From assembly GCF_041146795.1 (NCBI RefSeq), contig NC_135185.1, positions 8,233,529 through 8,297,528 of the forward strand: a DNA stretch of 64,000 nucleotides, written 5' to 3'. Shown piece after piece: positions 36,655 to 49,300 of the stretch (within the stretch, counting starts at the first letter, position 1; each line of letters opens with the position of its first letter). The notes beneath the pieces were generated by a model, which saw only the letters and a program-made list of their open reading frames with translations, made no database searches and was not told the origin of the DNA. Origin of the DNA: Maylandia zebra (lineage: Eukaryota; Chordata; Actinopteri; Cichliformes; Cichlidae). Both the position numbers and the translations under genes were made by a program.

Positions 36655-37200
36655 TTGTAAAATAAACGGCAAGTTTGTTGCAAACACATGGGCTCTAGTC
36701 TCCGTTGCGCTTCCCAGGTTGCCTAGCAACTATGATACTAACAGCTGGAAACGTGTCATACAACTTTTTTTGACAGAAATGAAGGAGAACATATTTTTTT
36801 TCATTTGTTTGTTTGTTTCTACAAGAGCTTTGTGTGATTTGATAAGTATCTGAGGCTGAGACCACAGGACAGTAAAACATGATTTTTGGGCTTCATTTCT
36901 GTACTGAACAGTCATTTAAGATTAGCTAGTAAACAACAATTAGCTAATGTTGTTCATGAGACTAAAGTCATATCACTTTGGTAATGTAAATATAATATGG
37001 CCAATATTATGGTTATTATATTAGTCATTATTAGGTATTACAGCAGTGAACATGAACTCTTTGTCAAATACTGAGCTTCAGTACAGATTCAAGTTGCAGT
37101 TATTTACATGTCTTACCACCTTAAATCTTCACTCAAAGACAAGTATATAGGAATGACTGCCAAATTTATTTGCCACTGAAGCCGAAGGATGGCATCTGAA
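36655..37200. other. Non-coding stretch
   Basis: No supported feature; AT-rich. Confidence 0.4.
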
Positions 37201-37202
37201 TA

Positions 37203-37565
37203 AAACCTCTCTTGACATGCCTAGATGACATTAAAGCTTGGTTGGCTCTAAACTTTTTAAATTTGAATGAAAAGAAAACAGATTTGTTGGTGTTTGGACC
37301 CAGTGGCCCCTGTGAGTCCTCTTCTTTTCATTTGGAACCCCTGGAGGTTTATTTTAAACCTGTTGTTACTGCCCTTGGTTTTAAGTTGGACCAGTCCATT
37401 TTTATCATTTAAGGCGACTGGCAAGAGTGAAATCGTTTCTTTCTAGGCAGCACTTTGAAACCGTGATCCATGCTTTTATTTCTTCCCCTGTGGACTACTG
37501 TAACGCACTTTATGTGGGGGTCAGTCAGTTGTTACTCTGACATCTGCAGCTGGTTCAAAATGTAT
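37203..37565 (+). pseudogene. L2-type LINE reverse transcriptase fragment
   Basis: Encodes CLDDIKAWLALNFLNLNEKK then TDLLVFGPSG, and in a shifted frame HAFISSPVDYCNALYVGVSQ, in the order found in the C-terminal part of fish L2 reverse transcriptases. At least one frameshift and stops are present. Confidence 0.85.
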
Positions 37566-37699
37566 ATTGACAGTGCATATATAGGTGTATCATATATAAG
37601 AGACAAATGTTGTTCCTTCAGTATGTTGGCATTACTAAATTTGGCTCAAATGCTTACATACATGTGTAAAAAGAAAATGTACAAGCTGTGAGCTGTTTC

Positions 37700-37830
37700 A
37701 AATCAAATCACTTTTATTGTCACATCACATGTGCAGGTAACATTGGTACAGCACATGTGAGTGAAATTCTTGTGTGCGAGCTTCACAAGCAACAGAGTTG
37801 TGCAAAATACAATAATGTAAACAAGCAAAA
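37700..37830 (+). repeat. Dispersed repeat tail (fish LINE/SINE-like)
   Basis: AAATCACTTTTATTGTCACA with TGCAGGTAACATTGGTACAG and a following GAGCTTCACAAGCAACAGAG resembles a high-copy fish repeat that I recognise but cannot name. Confidence 0.4.
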
Positions 37831-37834
37831 TACA

Positions 37835-39120
37835 AGAATGGCTACATCTGAAACTAATAAATATATGTACAATATATAATAGTATATATATGTTTCTGAT
37901 AAAATGAAGAGTAGACTGATGTATTAAATATTCCTTTATTGGGTGAGAAAATCAGACCATGTCATAACTGCTTTAAGTCATACAGAATAGATATCAGAGC
38001 TTTAAACAGGCTGACGTCTGCTAAATGGGTCAAACTGGGCAGAAAGTATCCGAACACATAACATCCTTATAGAATATGATGTAACACTATAGATCAACTT
38101 ACCTCAGAATATATAAAGCATATAAACAATTACAGCAATATGATGCAACAAACACAGCAGTGCTACTGATCCAAAATACTCAAAGCTTCATAGAACTGAA
38201 ACAAACATTTATTTTTAGTTCCATTGTGCTGCTGATACATACTTTAGGTTTCTGAACATTAAACTTGTTGCTGCCTTTCATAGTGCGTAACTTGAAGGCC
38301 CTGAGTACTTTCTCCCACACTGGAAACACTGGAATGATAAAATTATTTGAACATTACCTAATAAGACTGATTCAGGACAGACAATTAGTTATTTTAAACT
38401 TTTCTAGCAGTCCTTCACAAACAGGGAACAGTCTGTCTATTCTCTCCATCTGTCAGCTGCTGCTGGCTCTTCCTCCTCCTCTTCCTCACATACTGCTGAG
38501 ATTGTCCTGGTGGATCATCAGGGGTGCAAAGCCTCACAGATGATGTGCAGCAGTGGGTCCCTCAGTCTGTCCTCACTCTGGACACTTGCAGGTGTCACAC
38601 ATAGAAATCAAATGTGTGATAAGCTGCAGGATTCAAACACAAGTGTGACTTATAAATACATGTTCATACTTTTATTCCACAATCAGAGAGAAAGAAACAG
38701 AGAGAGAGTGCAGGACAGACAGACAGGTGACAGTCTCAGGTGTACACACTGCTACAAAACAGCACCAGAGAAGGAGGATTTAGTGTTTGTGTCATTACGA
38801 GTGCTAAACAAGAAGAGTTCCCAGATGGTACAGTGGACACATGTGTGACTCCTGTGATTAAAGCATCTTTCTTTCAGCTTAAGGAGTGAACCGTCAGCTG
38901 ACTGACATGACTGACTTTAATTACGCATAAAATCATCACATTCTCTGTAAGATTAAAGTCAGCTATTGAACGGCGAATATTTTGAAGTGAAGGCTTTAAA
39001 ACCAAGTTAGTACAAACGTCGCTAATGTCACATAACTTTCCCGACATGTTGCCAACAGTAATGTTTTAATGTTCTTCATTATAAAAACATTTGCGCATAA
39101 ATAAGTGACATAATATTCAG
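37835..39120. other. Non-coding stretch
   Basis: No supported coding region; a GAGA tract lies near 38688. Confidence 0.35.
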
Positions 39121-39129
39121 TACTTACTT

Positions 39130-39400
39130 CTGGAAGTTTACTCTTCGTCCGCTCCGCTTCCGCCGTTTTTTTTCGGCAAAATTATCCAAACCACCGCCGC
39201 GCTATGAAGTCTGGGATATGTTGGGCCATGAAGGCTACACAGACCCATCCTTAAAATTCAGGGAAATTAAGGACGCATTTGAGGGCCGCATTTCGAGCAG
39301 CCTTTGAATTGGGACAGTCTTTGTCGTGTCGCTGTGACATAATCGGCCTTAAAATGCGGCCTTTAAGGCTGCAGACCCCAAATCCGGTCATTGGTACTTC
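39130..39400 (-). promoter_or_regulatory. CpG-rich segment with donor-like site
   Basis: GC- and CpG-rich island-like segment within AT-rich DNA. On the minus strand it ends in a donor-like AACTTCCAGAA|GTAAGTAC near 39120-39135. Whether this is a real first exon, a repeat end or a promoter is unknown. Confidence 0.3.
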
Positions 39401-39428
39401 CTGGCTTGTGTAGTTACTAGGTAACAAA

Positions 39429-40232
39429 AGCTCAACACTGCCCCTAGCGTCCTGGAGCACTTCCGTTGTGTTTTGGATTTTGCATGTGTTTTGGAGTTTG
39501 CGCGTGTTTTGGGGTTTGCGCGTGTTTTGGATTTTGCACGTGTTTTGTATTTTGCACGTGTTTTGGATTTTGTACGTGTTTTGTATTTTCCATGTGTTTT
39601 GTATTTTGCACGTGTTTTGTATTTTGCACGTGTTTTGTATTTTGCATGTGTTTTGGAGTTTGCACGTGTTTTGGAGTTTGCACGTGTTTTGTATTTTGCA
39701 CGTGTTTTGTATTTTGCACGCGTTTTGTATTTTGTACGTGTTTTGTATTTTGCATGTGTTTTGTATTTTGTAAGTGTTTTGGAGTTTGCACGTGTTTTGT
39801 ATTTTGCACGTGTTTTGTATATTGTACGTGTTTTGTATTTTGTACGTGTTTTGTATTTTGCATGTGTTTTGTATTTTGTACGTGTTTTGGAGTTTGCATG
39901 TGTTTTGTATTTTGTAAGTGATTTGGAGTTTGCACGTGTTTTGTATTTTGTACGTGTTTTGTCTTTTGCATGTGTTTTTTTATTTTGTAAGTGTTTTGGA
40001 GTTTGCACGTGTTTTGGATTTTGTAAGTGCTTTGGAGTTTGCACGTGTTTTGTATTTTGTACGTGTTTTGGATTTTGCATGTTTTTTGTATTTTGTACGT
40101 GTTTTGTCTTTTGCATGTGTTTTTTATTTTGTAAGTGTTTTGGAGCTTGCATGTGTTTTGGATTTTGCACGTGTTTTGGATTTTGTAAGTGTTTTGGAGT
40201 TTGTACGTGCTTTGTCTCTAGGGGCCACCGTA
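39429..40232 (-). repeat. 18-bp-unit minisatellite element, copy 2 (inverted)
   Basis: Same structure as copy 1 in opposite orientation: border AGCTCAACACTGCCCCTAGC, about 42 units of ACGTGTTTTGGATTTTGC and variants, then border CTCTAGGGGCCACCGTA. The unit variants are scrambled relative to copy 1. The open frames across it are not genes. Confidence 0.9.
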
Positions 40233-40754
40233 ACCAAGGAACCTAGCTTAACATCTTTGTTTCTGATGGAGCATTTCCACTTTGGAAAGACACACAACAA
40301 GGTGTAGATTTCCCTTTGCTGTTATGCCCAGGGAATGGCTTCCTGGGTGAAAAGTCTCCATTTGTAACAGGTGACCCTGAGATATCAAGTGCACTGCAAC
40401 TTTGGAAATGCTAGCAAATAGACAAATGCTTCAACAGCACACAAAACACAGTGGAAGTTTAATAACAATAGAACAGAAAAATAAAAAAACTGCAAAAGCT
40501 CAAAAAATGCCTCATAAAACACAATAACATGACGAACCACCAGCAAAGCAACAAGCTAACTGTAAATGGCTAATAGCTAACACAAATCTACAGTTTTATA
40601 AGAGTCATTGGATTAAAACACACATTACCTTGCATCTTTTTTTTCTCTTAGATGAATCCTTCGCTTCTTTTGAGCGTGTCTCATAGCGATTCTTCGCAGG
40701 CTTTGGTTTCTGTCACTACTGCAGTGGCTCCATAGTCAATTGACTTGAACATTT

Positions 40755-40900
40755 GGCTCCATATTGTAGTGGTTTACACATGCAAAAGGTCCCTGGATAG
40801 AGATCAGGAGGAGATATAAATCCCTGTGTGCTTGTATCAGGAAGGTCAAGATAACCTGCTAAATCAAATATGCAGCGCTACCAGCAATGGCAACCCTTTG
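40755..40900 (+). repeat. tRNA-derived SINE-like repeat
   Basis: Same motif order as at 10695-10895: GTGGTTTACACATGCAAAAG, GGTCCCTGGATAGAGATCAG, then CTAAATCAAATATGCAGCGC. Confidence 0.5.
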
Positions 40901-40904
40901 TGAG

Positions 40905-42255
40905 TAAAGGAGGATCTGGAAGTAGCTTCTATATACCTGATGTAACATCAAGGTTAACTGGGAAGTTTTACCTTTGAAGTAAAACCCACTCATTCTCAGT
41001 TTAGGTGGGTTTAGGAATCAGTTTGAAGCAAATTCTTTACATACCTTTGATGGTTTGTTCCGGGCTAGAATATACTTTGTTTGCATTTCTCCTCTATCCT
41101 TATTGTTTGGAGAAAAAATATGTGTACAGCCTTGTATAATGATATGATTGTATTTTTAATTTGTTGTCTGAACACATTTTAATGAGATAAATTCATTAAA
41201 GAGTCCACAAGCTGATTTTCACTTTCTGCCTGAGATCAGAAAGCAGATGGATATTCCTGTCTTCCAGCTGTGCAGTGTCCTTCTGAGCTTTGTCCAACTC
41301 TGCTTCCACAGCCAAGACACGAGCTCCCAGCCAACACAGAACAGCCACCAATTAACTACCTGCTATGAGCGCCACGACACCATGGCGACCATAGATCTAT
41401 CATTAAGTTCTGTTTGTCCTGTTTATTTCTTTAAAGGGCAAAGCCTTCCTCCTCTTGTTTCCCACTCATCTGCCGCTTCCTGCTGCAGACTCACAGCATA
41501 AGCAGAATGTTAGACATTTTTCTCTGAAAGTGTCCCATTTTTATCCAACAGCTGCTTCTAAATGAGTTCAATCAGAGAAACGCTGCAGACACAATAACAT
41601 GCCATCATATTTTGTGCATTTAAAAAAAAATAAAAATGGAAGTCTTGGAAATGGCTGTACAGGTCTGCCAACCTTGGATACCAGGCTTTGGTATTTCGTA
41701 AATGAAAGCCTTGAGTAAGGTGAAGATACAGATTAAATCCTCCAGTACAGAAAAGGCATGGTTCCAGCCCTCCAGCTGGGAACATAAAGGACACCTCCTG
41801 AAGAAGACACTTGTATTGAGCTTCCTCTCTTATCTTTTGAGTATAAACTGAAGATAAAAAGCCCCTCTATAAAAAAAATAAGTTGGTTAGAGCAGCTATT
41901 TCTTAGCATTTGCCACTTCTTCTAAAGTGCATTAACCAAAAATTTCCATTTTACTCGTCCTAAATGGTTTCCTCTGGAACTGTTTGGCATAGATGACTAA
42001 CCACAGGTTTGTCTTGTTTAGGAGCAGGTGGGCAAACAGCTAATGGATCTTTTTATTTTCTTTACAAAACCTGGTCAACCACCAGTGGTCACGACAACAC
42101 TTTTCTTACCTTCTTCATTGAAGATGCATTATGACTAATCAGCTTTTAAATGGTGAAGTAAACCAAAGGGTGAAACCACATCTCAAAATGGGGCTAAGTG
42201 TTACAGGCCACTGATTTATTTATAGATAGCTTAATTGTTCTTGATGGAAATTAAT
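40905..42255. other. Non-coding stretch
   Basis: No supported gene; short open frames only. Confidence 0.4.
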
Positions 42256-42260
42256 TCTAG

Positions 42261-42822
42261 TGTCATAGTAAGTTGTGTGAGGCAAGCAGAGTGAGGACCC
42301 AAGGTGCAGGACTCTGAGACAAGACTAACCTTAAAACACAAAGAACTGAAATACAAAGACTGTACTGAGAAGATTGTTGGAAACACTAACCAAGAAAATA
42401 AAGCAGAAACTTCCAAACCAACAGGAGACACAGAGGGAGATCACGACAATGGACAATAGGAGACTGAGACATATATACACTGTAGGGTGATAAGAGTGGA
42501 AACAGCTGGGGAACACAGAAGGAACAAATTAGGCTTGACAAGAAAGACGAAGCAAAATTGAGCTTAATGCAGACGAGACTGAGACTAACAAAACAGAAGC
42601 GACAAACACGAACACTACAACATACACACATAGACACAGATGAGACAGGGACAGACTGGACATGAAAGGGAACTAACTAAATCAGACAAAGAACTAAGAG
42701 CTAGAGACATGGATAACTAAACTAAGGCGCACAGGGAAATAATACCAGGTTAAAATGTCAGAAATACATCATAAACCCATACAAACTCAATGCACTGGGT
42801 TAATGACCCAGGCACCATGACA
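42261..42822. mobile_element. TGTCAT...ATGACA-bounded element with 5-bp duplication
   Basis: 562 bp bounded by TGTCAT and ATGACA and flanked on both sides by TCTAG (42256-42260 and 42823-42827). TG...CA ends with a 5-bp duplication fit a solo LTR, while the 6-bp inverted ends also fit a non-autonomous DNA transposon. No coding sequence inside. Confidence 0.6.
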
Positions 42823-43131
42823 TCTAGACCATATGACCGACGTCAGATTTAGACTCATCATCAAATACTACATTATGTCTTAAAAAACAGCAAACCATGT
42901 GCTTACCTAATACTATCATCTCAGGATCATGCAGAAAGTCTTAGGCAAAGCATCTGTAAACAACGATGCAGCGAACAGCGATGCAGGAATGACATTTTCT
43001 TCTCTCATCCCAAAAAGCTGTACGAATATACTGTAAACTCATGTGTTACAGTTCTGTCACCATTAAGGAATTTTAAGAAGTAGGTTAATATTTCTCACAA
43101 GAATGAACTGGCAGTGTTTTGAGTTTTGTAT

Positions 43132-43734
43132 CATTATTGAATTTGATTTTGTCACAGTTTATCTTTTCTAGTCTTTTGGTTTCTGTTTCTGTTCCATGGT
43201 CGCTGTCTCCCCTGTCAGCTGTATCCCCTAGTCAAGTCTGCCTCTGTTCTGTTTCCTGTTTTACTTTGAAAGTCTGTGTCCTATCAGTAGTAAAAAATTG
43301 TAAGTTTTGCTTCCTCTTGGTCTTGTCAGATTACTCTCAGGTGTGCTCTCCTTCTGTCTCATTCCCCCCGTTATCCCTCAGTGTATTTAAGTCCCGTGTT
43401 TCTCTTTGTCAGTGTTGCGTCGTCTGTGTTCCACCCTTCATGTAATGTCAGGTTTCAAGACTATGCAGGTCATGTTCATGTTGCTTGTTCTTGTATGTGT
43501 TTCATAGTTCTTTCATGTTCTAGCACAGTCTTGTTCATAGTCGTCACAGTTTTTAGTTTCCCCAGTTTAGGTTCCAGTTTAAGTTTCGCCCCTGTCCTTA
43601 CTGCCTTGCTTTCTTTTCTGTTATTCAGCCATAATAAAAGGCTCGCCCTTGTTTAAAGTTATTTCCGTCTCCTTGCCTGTGTCCACGCCTGGGTCCACAC
43701 ACACCTTCACTCGGTCTCCGCAGACCGTGACACT
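43132..43734 (-). mobile_element. Related TGTCAC-bounded dispersed repeat
   Basis: Bounded by TGTCACAG near 43132-43140 and ACCGTGACA ending near 43734. On the minus strand it starts TGTCACGGTCTGCGG and then has a GGACCCAGGCGTGG segment, similar in layout to the start of 42261-42822. No matching target duplication was found. Confidence 0.45.
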
Positions 43735-43989
43735 CCCTCATGGACTGCAGGTCAGCTCTGCTATGTTGTATTAAAGGTTTACATTTTCAGTCAGACAAAG
43801 TTTAATGGCCTCTTTGCAAATCAAGCGGGAATGAAGCATTTTGCTATTTTTTGGGTACAATTGTCTTGTGCTTTATTTCATGTGCATACATGCTGAGAAC
43901 TGTGTGATGTTCCTAATGTGTTTTGTAGTACAGAAGTATCAGAGAAAGACTCGAGCAATAAACACCTGCTTCAAAGAACCGACCTGTAT

Positions 43990-44285
43990 CTGTGCTGTTG
44001 TGGAGAGAGCTGTAGAACACATTTAGAATGGATTATAGTGGAGACTGTGAATCACGTCTTCTCATCCAATATCAGTCTCTGTCCTCACAAATGCATTTCT
44101 GGAAGAACGGTCAAACATAAACGCTCCTTAGCCTTGTGGAAAGCCTTTCCAAAAGAGCTGAAGCCTTTATAGCTGCAAATGTTTGACCAACATCACATTA
44201 AACCCTATGGATTAAAAACGGAGGGTCGGTCAAGTTCATTAGGGTGTAAATCCTTTTGGCTACAAAGTAGTTTCTGGTTATTCAA
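43990..44285 (+). pseudogene. Tc1/mariner-like transposon 3' remnant
   Basis: GCATTTCTGGAAGAACGGTC and CTTGTGGAAAGCCTTTCCAA then AACATCACATTAAACCCTAT match the 3' coding/UTR part of a common fish Tc1-like family. Transposase residues (ALWKAFPKELKPL) are readable in one frame. The 5' half is missing. Confidence 0.7.
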
Positions 44286-44289
44286 TGAA

Positions 44290-45385
44290 ATGGTGACTAT
44301 TAGGGGGTATGAGAAGAGATCTAAATGTAGAGGCACAAATTACTCAGCAATCGTCAGGCCAGAGAAATAATCAGACGGAACTTCTGTCACATCTTTTGAG
44401 GTCTCTGCTCTTCTCCTGTAGTATCCCCTGAAGCAGTAATTATGGTAGCGGAGGAGTATCATGGACCTGAGCTGTATCAGTTCAAGCTCTTAGACCAAGA
44501 GTTGGTACTGCCTGATGCCAGAGCTCCCTCTCTCTCCCCATTTTGCTACCATCCTACCATCTGCCACTGATGCTGAGCCATATGAGCATCTGAAGGGAAA
44601 GAAAACAGTCTGGGCTTGCAGCTGTCCAACACAAAAATTTAAACCCTTGTGCCAAAACTAAATAAGACTAAATAGAGAATTGCAAAAGATAAAGAACAAA
44701 TAAATAAAAATGTGGCACAATAAAAACAGTTTCAAAACTCAAATGCAAGGATGTATATATATGCTTTTTATATTTAAATAATAATTATAATTTCTTGACA
44801 GATTATTACAGCTTAGTAGAGATGGATGTGGATAGTCAGGTGGTCACCAGCACCACCATTAACCCACATCAGTTGCGTCAACAGTCTAACCTTTGAGTGG
44901 TTGTGAAAAGAAACCTGCTTTTAGTCATCTGTGTGTTTACCAGTAAAGCAGAGGCCGCCTGTGGCTCCAACGCCCCGGCAAATTTGACATTTTAGTCTGC
45001 CTGAGTGAAAAGAAAGGTTACAGGTTGAAGAGGAAAAAAATGAGCCTCTAAAGCTCTTCAGTATGCTTGTGCTCTTGCACATAATTTATTCATTGGCAGT
45101 AGACCATGTCTCCTAATGTCTGCCCCTGGGTCATTTGGTTTTATATTCACTTTATTTTTAGGGGTTTTCAACATCCTAGGATACTAAACCAAATAACAGA
45201 CCTTTTTTGTCAGTCAGTCAGTTTTGATAGAGATATGTGCAGCATTATTCCCTCATTTTATGTAAATTCTTTTTTCTCCTGTGTTAATTAAAGGGTGTAT
45301 GTTTTATAAGATTTTACTAATTAACTACTGCTTAAACCTATGTAAACTACTTAATCTAATGCACTCAAAGTAATCATTATTGTAA
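44290..45385. other. Non-coding stretch
   Basis: No supported gene or defined repeat. Confidence 0.4.
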
Positions 45386-45389
45386 AATA

Positions 45390-46380
45390 TGGGACCTTTT
45401 AGAGTAAATGTTGTTCATGCTTGAGTGTTACAAATGAGATGTAAGTCTGGGCTCTGGCAGGGTGCTCACAGAGTGCTCCCCAAACCACTCTTTTGTTATC
45501 TTGACTGTGTGCTTGGGGTTGTTGTCCCGTTGAAGTCCTGGAGCACGTTATCATATAGGATGTCTCTGTACATTGCTGCATTACTTTTCCCCCCAGTATA
45601 ATGCTGCCCTCACCATGCTTCACTGTAGTGATGCCAGGTTATGAGCACTGGCTGGTTTACTCCAGATGTGACACTTGGCATTCAAGCAAAAAAACGTAAA
45701 TCTTTGTTTCATCACCCCAGAGAATTTTGTTTCCCGTAGTCTCAGAGGCTTTCAGGTGTCCTTTGCCCACCCGCTTCAGATGTTATCAATCCATACAAAG
45801 GGCATTATTAGCAGAAATTCAAAGCGGGTTCCTTTGTCAAACATGTGGCTGGCTGTCGTATGCCTTTTATTGAGGACTGGCCACTATACCAAACAAGCCC
45901 GATTGGTGGATTGATTGAAGCCTGATTCTACCCTGATTCCTCAGGTTGCCCAGGCTGCCACGTAAGAGTCCAGGTGGTTGTAAATGTCTTCCATTTGCAG
46001 ATCATGGAGGCCAACGAGGTCGTTATTGGGATCCTCAGTGCAGCAGAAGTTTTCCCCCAGATCTGTTTCTCAGTGCATTCCTGTCTCTGAGGTCTAAAGA
46101 GCATTCCTTGGACCTCATGGCTGGGTTTGTGCTCTAACACGCATTGTCAACTATGGTGCCTTATATAGACATGTGAGTGCTTTTGCAAATCATGTCCAAT
46201 CACTCTAGTCAGTTTAATTTTAATACATTTTTGAGAATTTCAAGTAAACATTTTGCACTTTGTTATTATGGGGTACTGTGTATAGAATGTTTAGGTGAAA
46301 AATGAATTTAATACAAAAAGGCTGTGACATGACAAAATATGGAACAAGTACAATGCTGTGAATAGTTACAGGATGCACTG
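45390..46380 (-). pseudogene. Degenerate Tc1-like element with terminal end at 46380
   Basis: Minus-strand coding pieces follow the usual order of the family whose end is CAGTGCATCC: the conserved LQ-DN-PKHTVK-like region lies near 45500-45560, and the N-terminal helix-turn-helix region near 45980-46130. The right end GTGAATAGTTACAGGATGCACTG (as CAGTGCATCC on the minus strand) is at 46380. The TA target site is not preserved and the frame is broken. Confidence 0.78.
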
Positions 46381-49300
46381 TTCATTACAGTTTTCCTACA
46401 TGATAAAGAATTGAAATTGTAAGTAATAAATGTGTATGATTACAGAAAAACATGTGATTTCTTACTGGCCAGAAACTTCTTTTCTAATTCACAGAAAGTT
46501 TCTTGCTTGCTTTCCTTCTTTTCTTTTTCCTTTTTTTTTTTTTTGACCTATGTTTTTTTTTATCATTTAACCAATTATTTATTACTAAATTCATATGAAT
46601 ATGATTGGACAGGTCTTTTTTAGTAGGAAAAGCTGCAAAACCTATGAAAATACAGTTGAAAGTCCAAAGTCCCCCTATCATATTTTGAACCAGTTGGGCT
46701 GGATTGGAGTATTTGCCGAACCAGTTCCGGCCCCCGGGCCTTAGGTTTGACACCCTTGATCTATCTATCGATCTGAAAAAGAGAAGGAGAGAGAGCCTTA
46801 TCAGCCTTATCAGTGGCTTTACAGAACTTTTTTAAAACGAGGCTAGTGTTGCATCACATCTGGCAGGCAGTTCCAACATCTCTGAGGGTAATAGCAGATT
46901 TTCATTTAATCCTAGAATAAAAACACTGCCCAGGACATTTATATTTTAGTAAACAAGCAGCAGGGTGGTAAAGTTCACTGTAATGCTCCCCAGACCCTAA
47001 GAAATGAAAAAACAACAACAATTTTTTTCATTACAGCTACGATTTATGGCTCATTATTTGGGCCAACAGGAGTAATTTAGAAAACAGTTTGTAAAGGGAC
47101 AAAAAAGAAGAACATGAAAATTAGAGTTTATTTGACAGTTTTTACATTTACTTTTATATTCCTTCATGCTTGTTTGATTAAACATTTCAGTTGTGATTGC
47201 AGCGCTCCCTACAGTCAGCAGAACTCAACCTAACGATCCAGGTAATGACGATTTTAGTCCGCTGACTCATAGCCAATCATTTCATGCAGGGCTACAGTTT
47301 GGCCTTTACAACATTACATTTATCTAATGCTTACAAATCTGCTGATCGCATTATGCTCCTTTTTTTTCCTATTGTTGATTTGGCTAGGATTTAATGTCCA
47401 TGTGGCTTTATTAAGGGGGATCAGTTTTTCACCGGGGCATTTTCTGCCCCAACTAACTGCATAACCATTTTTGTTTATGTAACAATTTGCCTTTATGTCT
47501 CTCTTTTATAGCAGAGATCCAACTTATGACCCTGGTGATGTAAGTGCATGTCTGAGCTTTTCAGGATGCAGATCAGAAGCACATACGGTTAAGGCATTCA
47601 TAATCTCTAACCACTTAGTGGATAATCAGGTTGGAGTTCTCAGCAAAAAGCCACGTCTGCCTCCTTCCTGTTTCCTTGTCCCCTCTGAAGGATGCAGCTG
47701 TATTTGAACAAAAAAGAAACCGTAGTCATTAACCTGGTTCACAGATTTCTTGGCTCTTTTCCATGTGGGGCTAATCCTGCAGTTGTCTAATTATGGCTCC
47801 ACAGAGCCACAAGGGTTCACCCCAGGTTCATCATCTCCAAGGCTTAGGAAGTCAGGAATGGTCCTTAAAGGTTAATTCTGTGAAACCTTTAACGTTATGA
47901 CTTGAATTTTTGTCTTCTTGGGCTTTTTTGTGGGGGGTATATTGCCCCCATTTTTTTTTTTTTTAACATGGAATCATATATTTCATGTAAAATGGACAGA
48001 GCCACTGTGATTTCACCCTCTGGTCTCTGATGACACATTTTGAACCTTCATTGTTGACATGCTGGAGCAGTAAGTTGTCATTTGCAGCTTCATTCGCTTT
48101 AGCTTCATTTTTCAGTCTCAATGGCTGAAGTCTGACATAGCCATTCTTTTCAACATGCCTGTCATGCAAGATGCTGTACTTTGTGTTTGTTTTTTTTTAA
48201 CAGCCAAGGGGCTGTGACAAGAGTACAGTCCTTCTCTTTTATTTAGATGTACATGCTGCCCCCCTATTCAACTGGGCTGGTGATGTTGCCTTGGGCTCAT
48301 ACTGTGGCTTTATTTGCCTTTCTGTGTCCTCCTCCTGCTACGGAGGGTTTGTCCAATAAAACAGTAAATTTCTTACAGTAAATACCAGATTTTTCACAAT
48401 TATAATCCTACATGTTACCAAACAGTTAGGCTTTTAAGGAGGTGATTTTCACTACTTTAGATTATTTGTGAGTCATTAACAGAGGATTAAAAGGATTACA
48501 AAGGAATGAAACATCCAATTTGCTTTCATAGATATTTTTCATGCTAAACCATGCTCTCTAGGCCCAAAGTGAGGAGGAGTATTGTCTAATTATAATAATA
48601 ACCTGTCTCAATTTCATACAACACATCTGGATTTCTTCATGCTCCAGCTGATTGAACACAACTGTGTTTCAGCCTCTCTTTGTCTCTCCTGGGATTGCCT
48701 GGCTGCGACCTGTTTTTTCATTCACAGTCCAGTAGTTCAAAACGAACACTTTAAATAGCGATGAACAGACAAAGAGCGCCACCACATTTGCAGAAACATC
48801 TAAAAGGAATGTACTGAAAGACATCACAGGCTGGCTCCACCCACTGATGCTACACAAATCATACAGTGATTAGTACAAAGTAAGAATCTCATCTTCTGGA
48901 GTCAAATGTGAGGCCATGCAACAGGACAGTGATCCCACGAACATCTGCAAATGTTTCTGCAAAAGAAAAATAATAATTGCTTTCTCAGCTGGACTTTCCA
49001 AAACTGTAATTTTATATTTTCTGCTTGGAATGAATGATCTGTACATTTGACTTGGATTTGACTTATTGAATATTTCCACCCATAACCCTGGGTTATATAT
49101 AGTGTAAATGAGGAGGAAGAAACAACAGAAGGAAATCCATTTTCTAATGATAATGTGAAATGTGTCATTGCAGCTTCAAGGTTCTTTATACACACATTTC
49201 TCATTCTTCTGATTGTAACAAGCAGATATTTTCAGTCTTTTTCTTGTCTCGTGTTCACAGTTTATTTCGACTGCCCCCGAGTGGATACAAAAACAACAAC

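Noticed and set aside
35859..36660. Long open frames on both strands (e.g. KTRTKSKTR or PKHVQN repeats)
   Set aside because: They arise because an 18-bp tandem unit is a multiple of three; no start context, unit variation is not codon-biased, and several frames are open at once.
35835..40232. One large 4.4 kb transposon with minisatellite inverted ends
   Set aside because: Each copy has complete borders at both its ends and no similarity is seen inside the inner borders, so two separate copies are more likely; not fully excluded.
39388..40307. Long open frames in the second minisatellite copy
   Set aside because: Same cause as above; not protein-coding.
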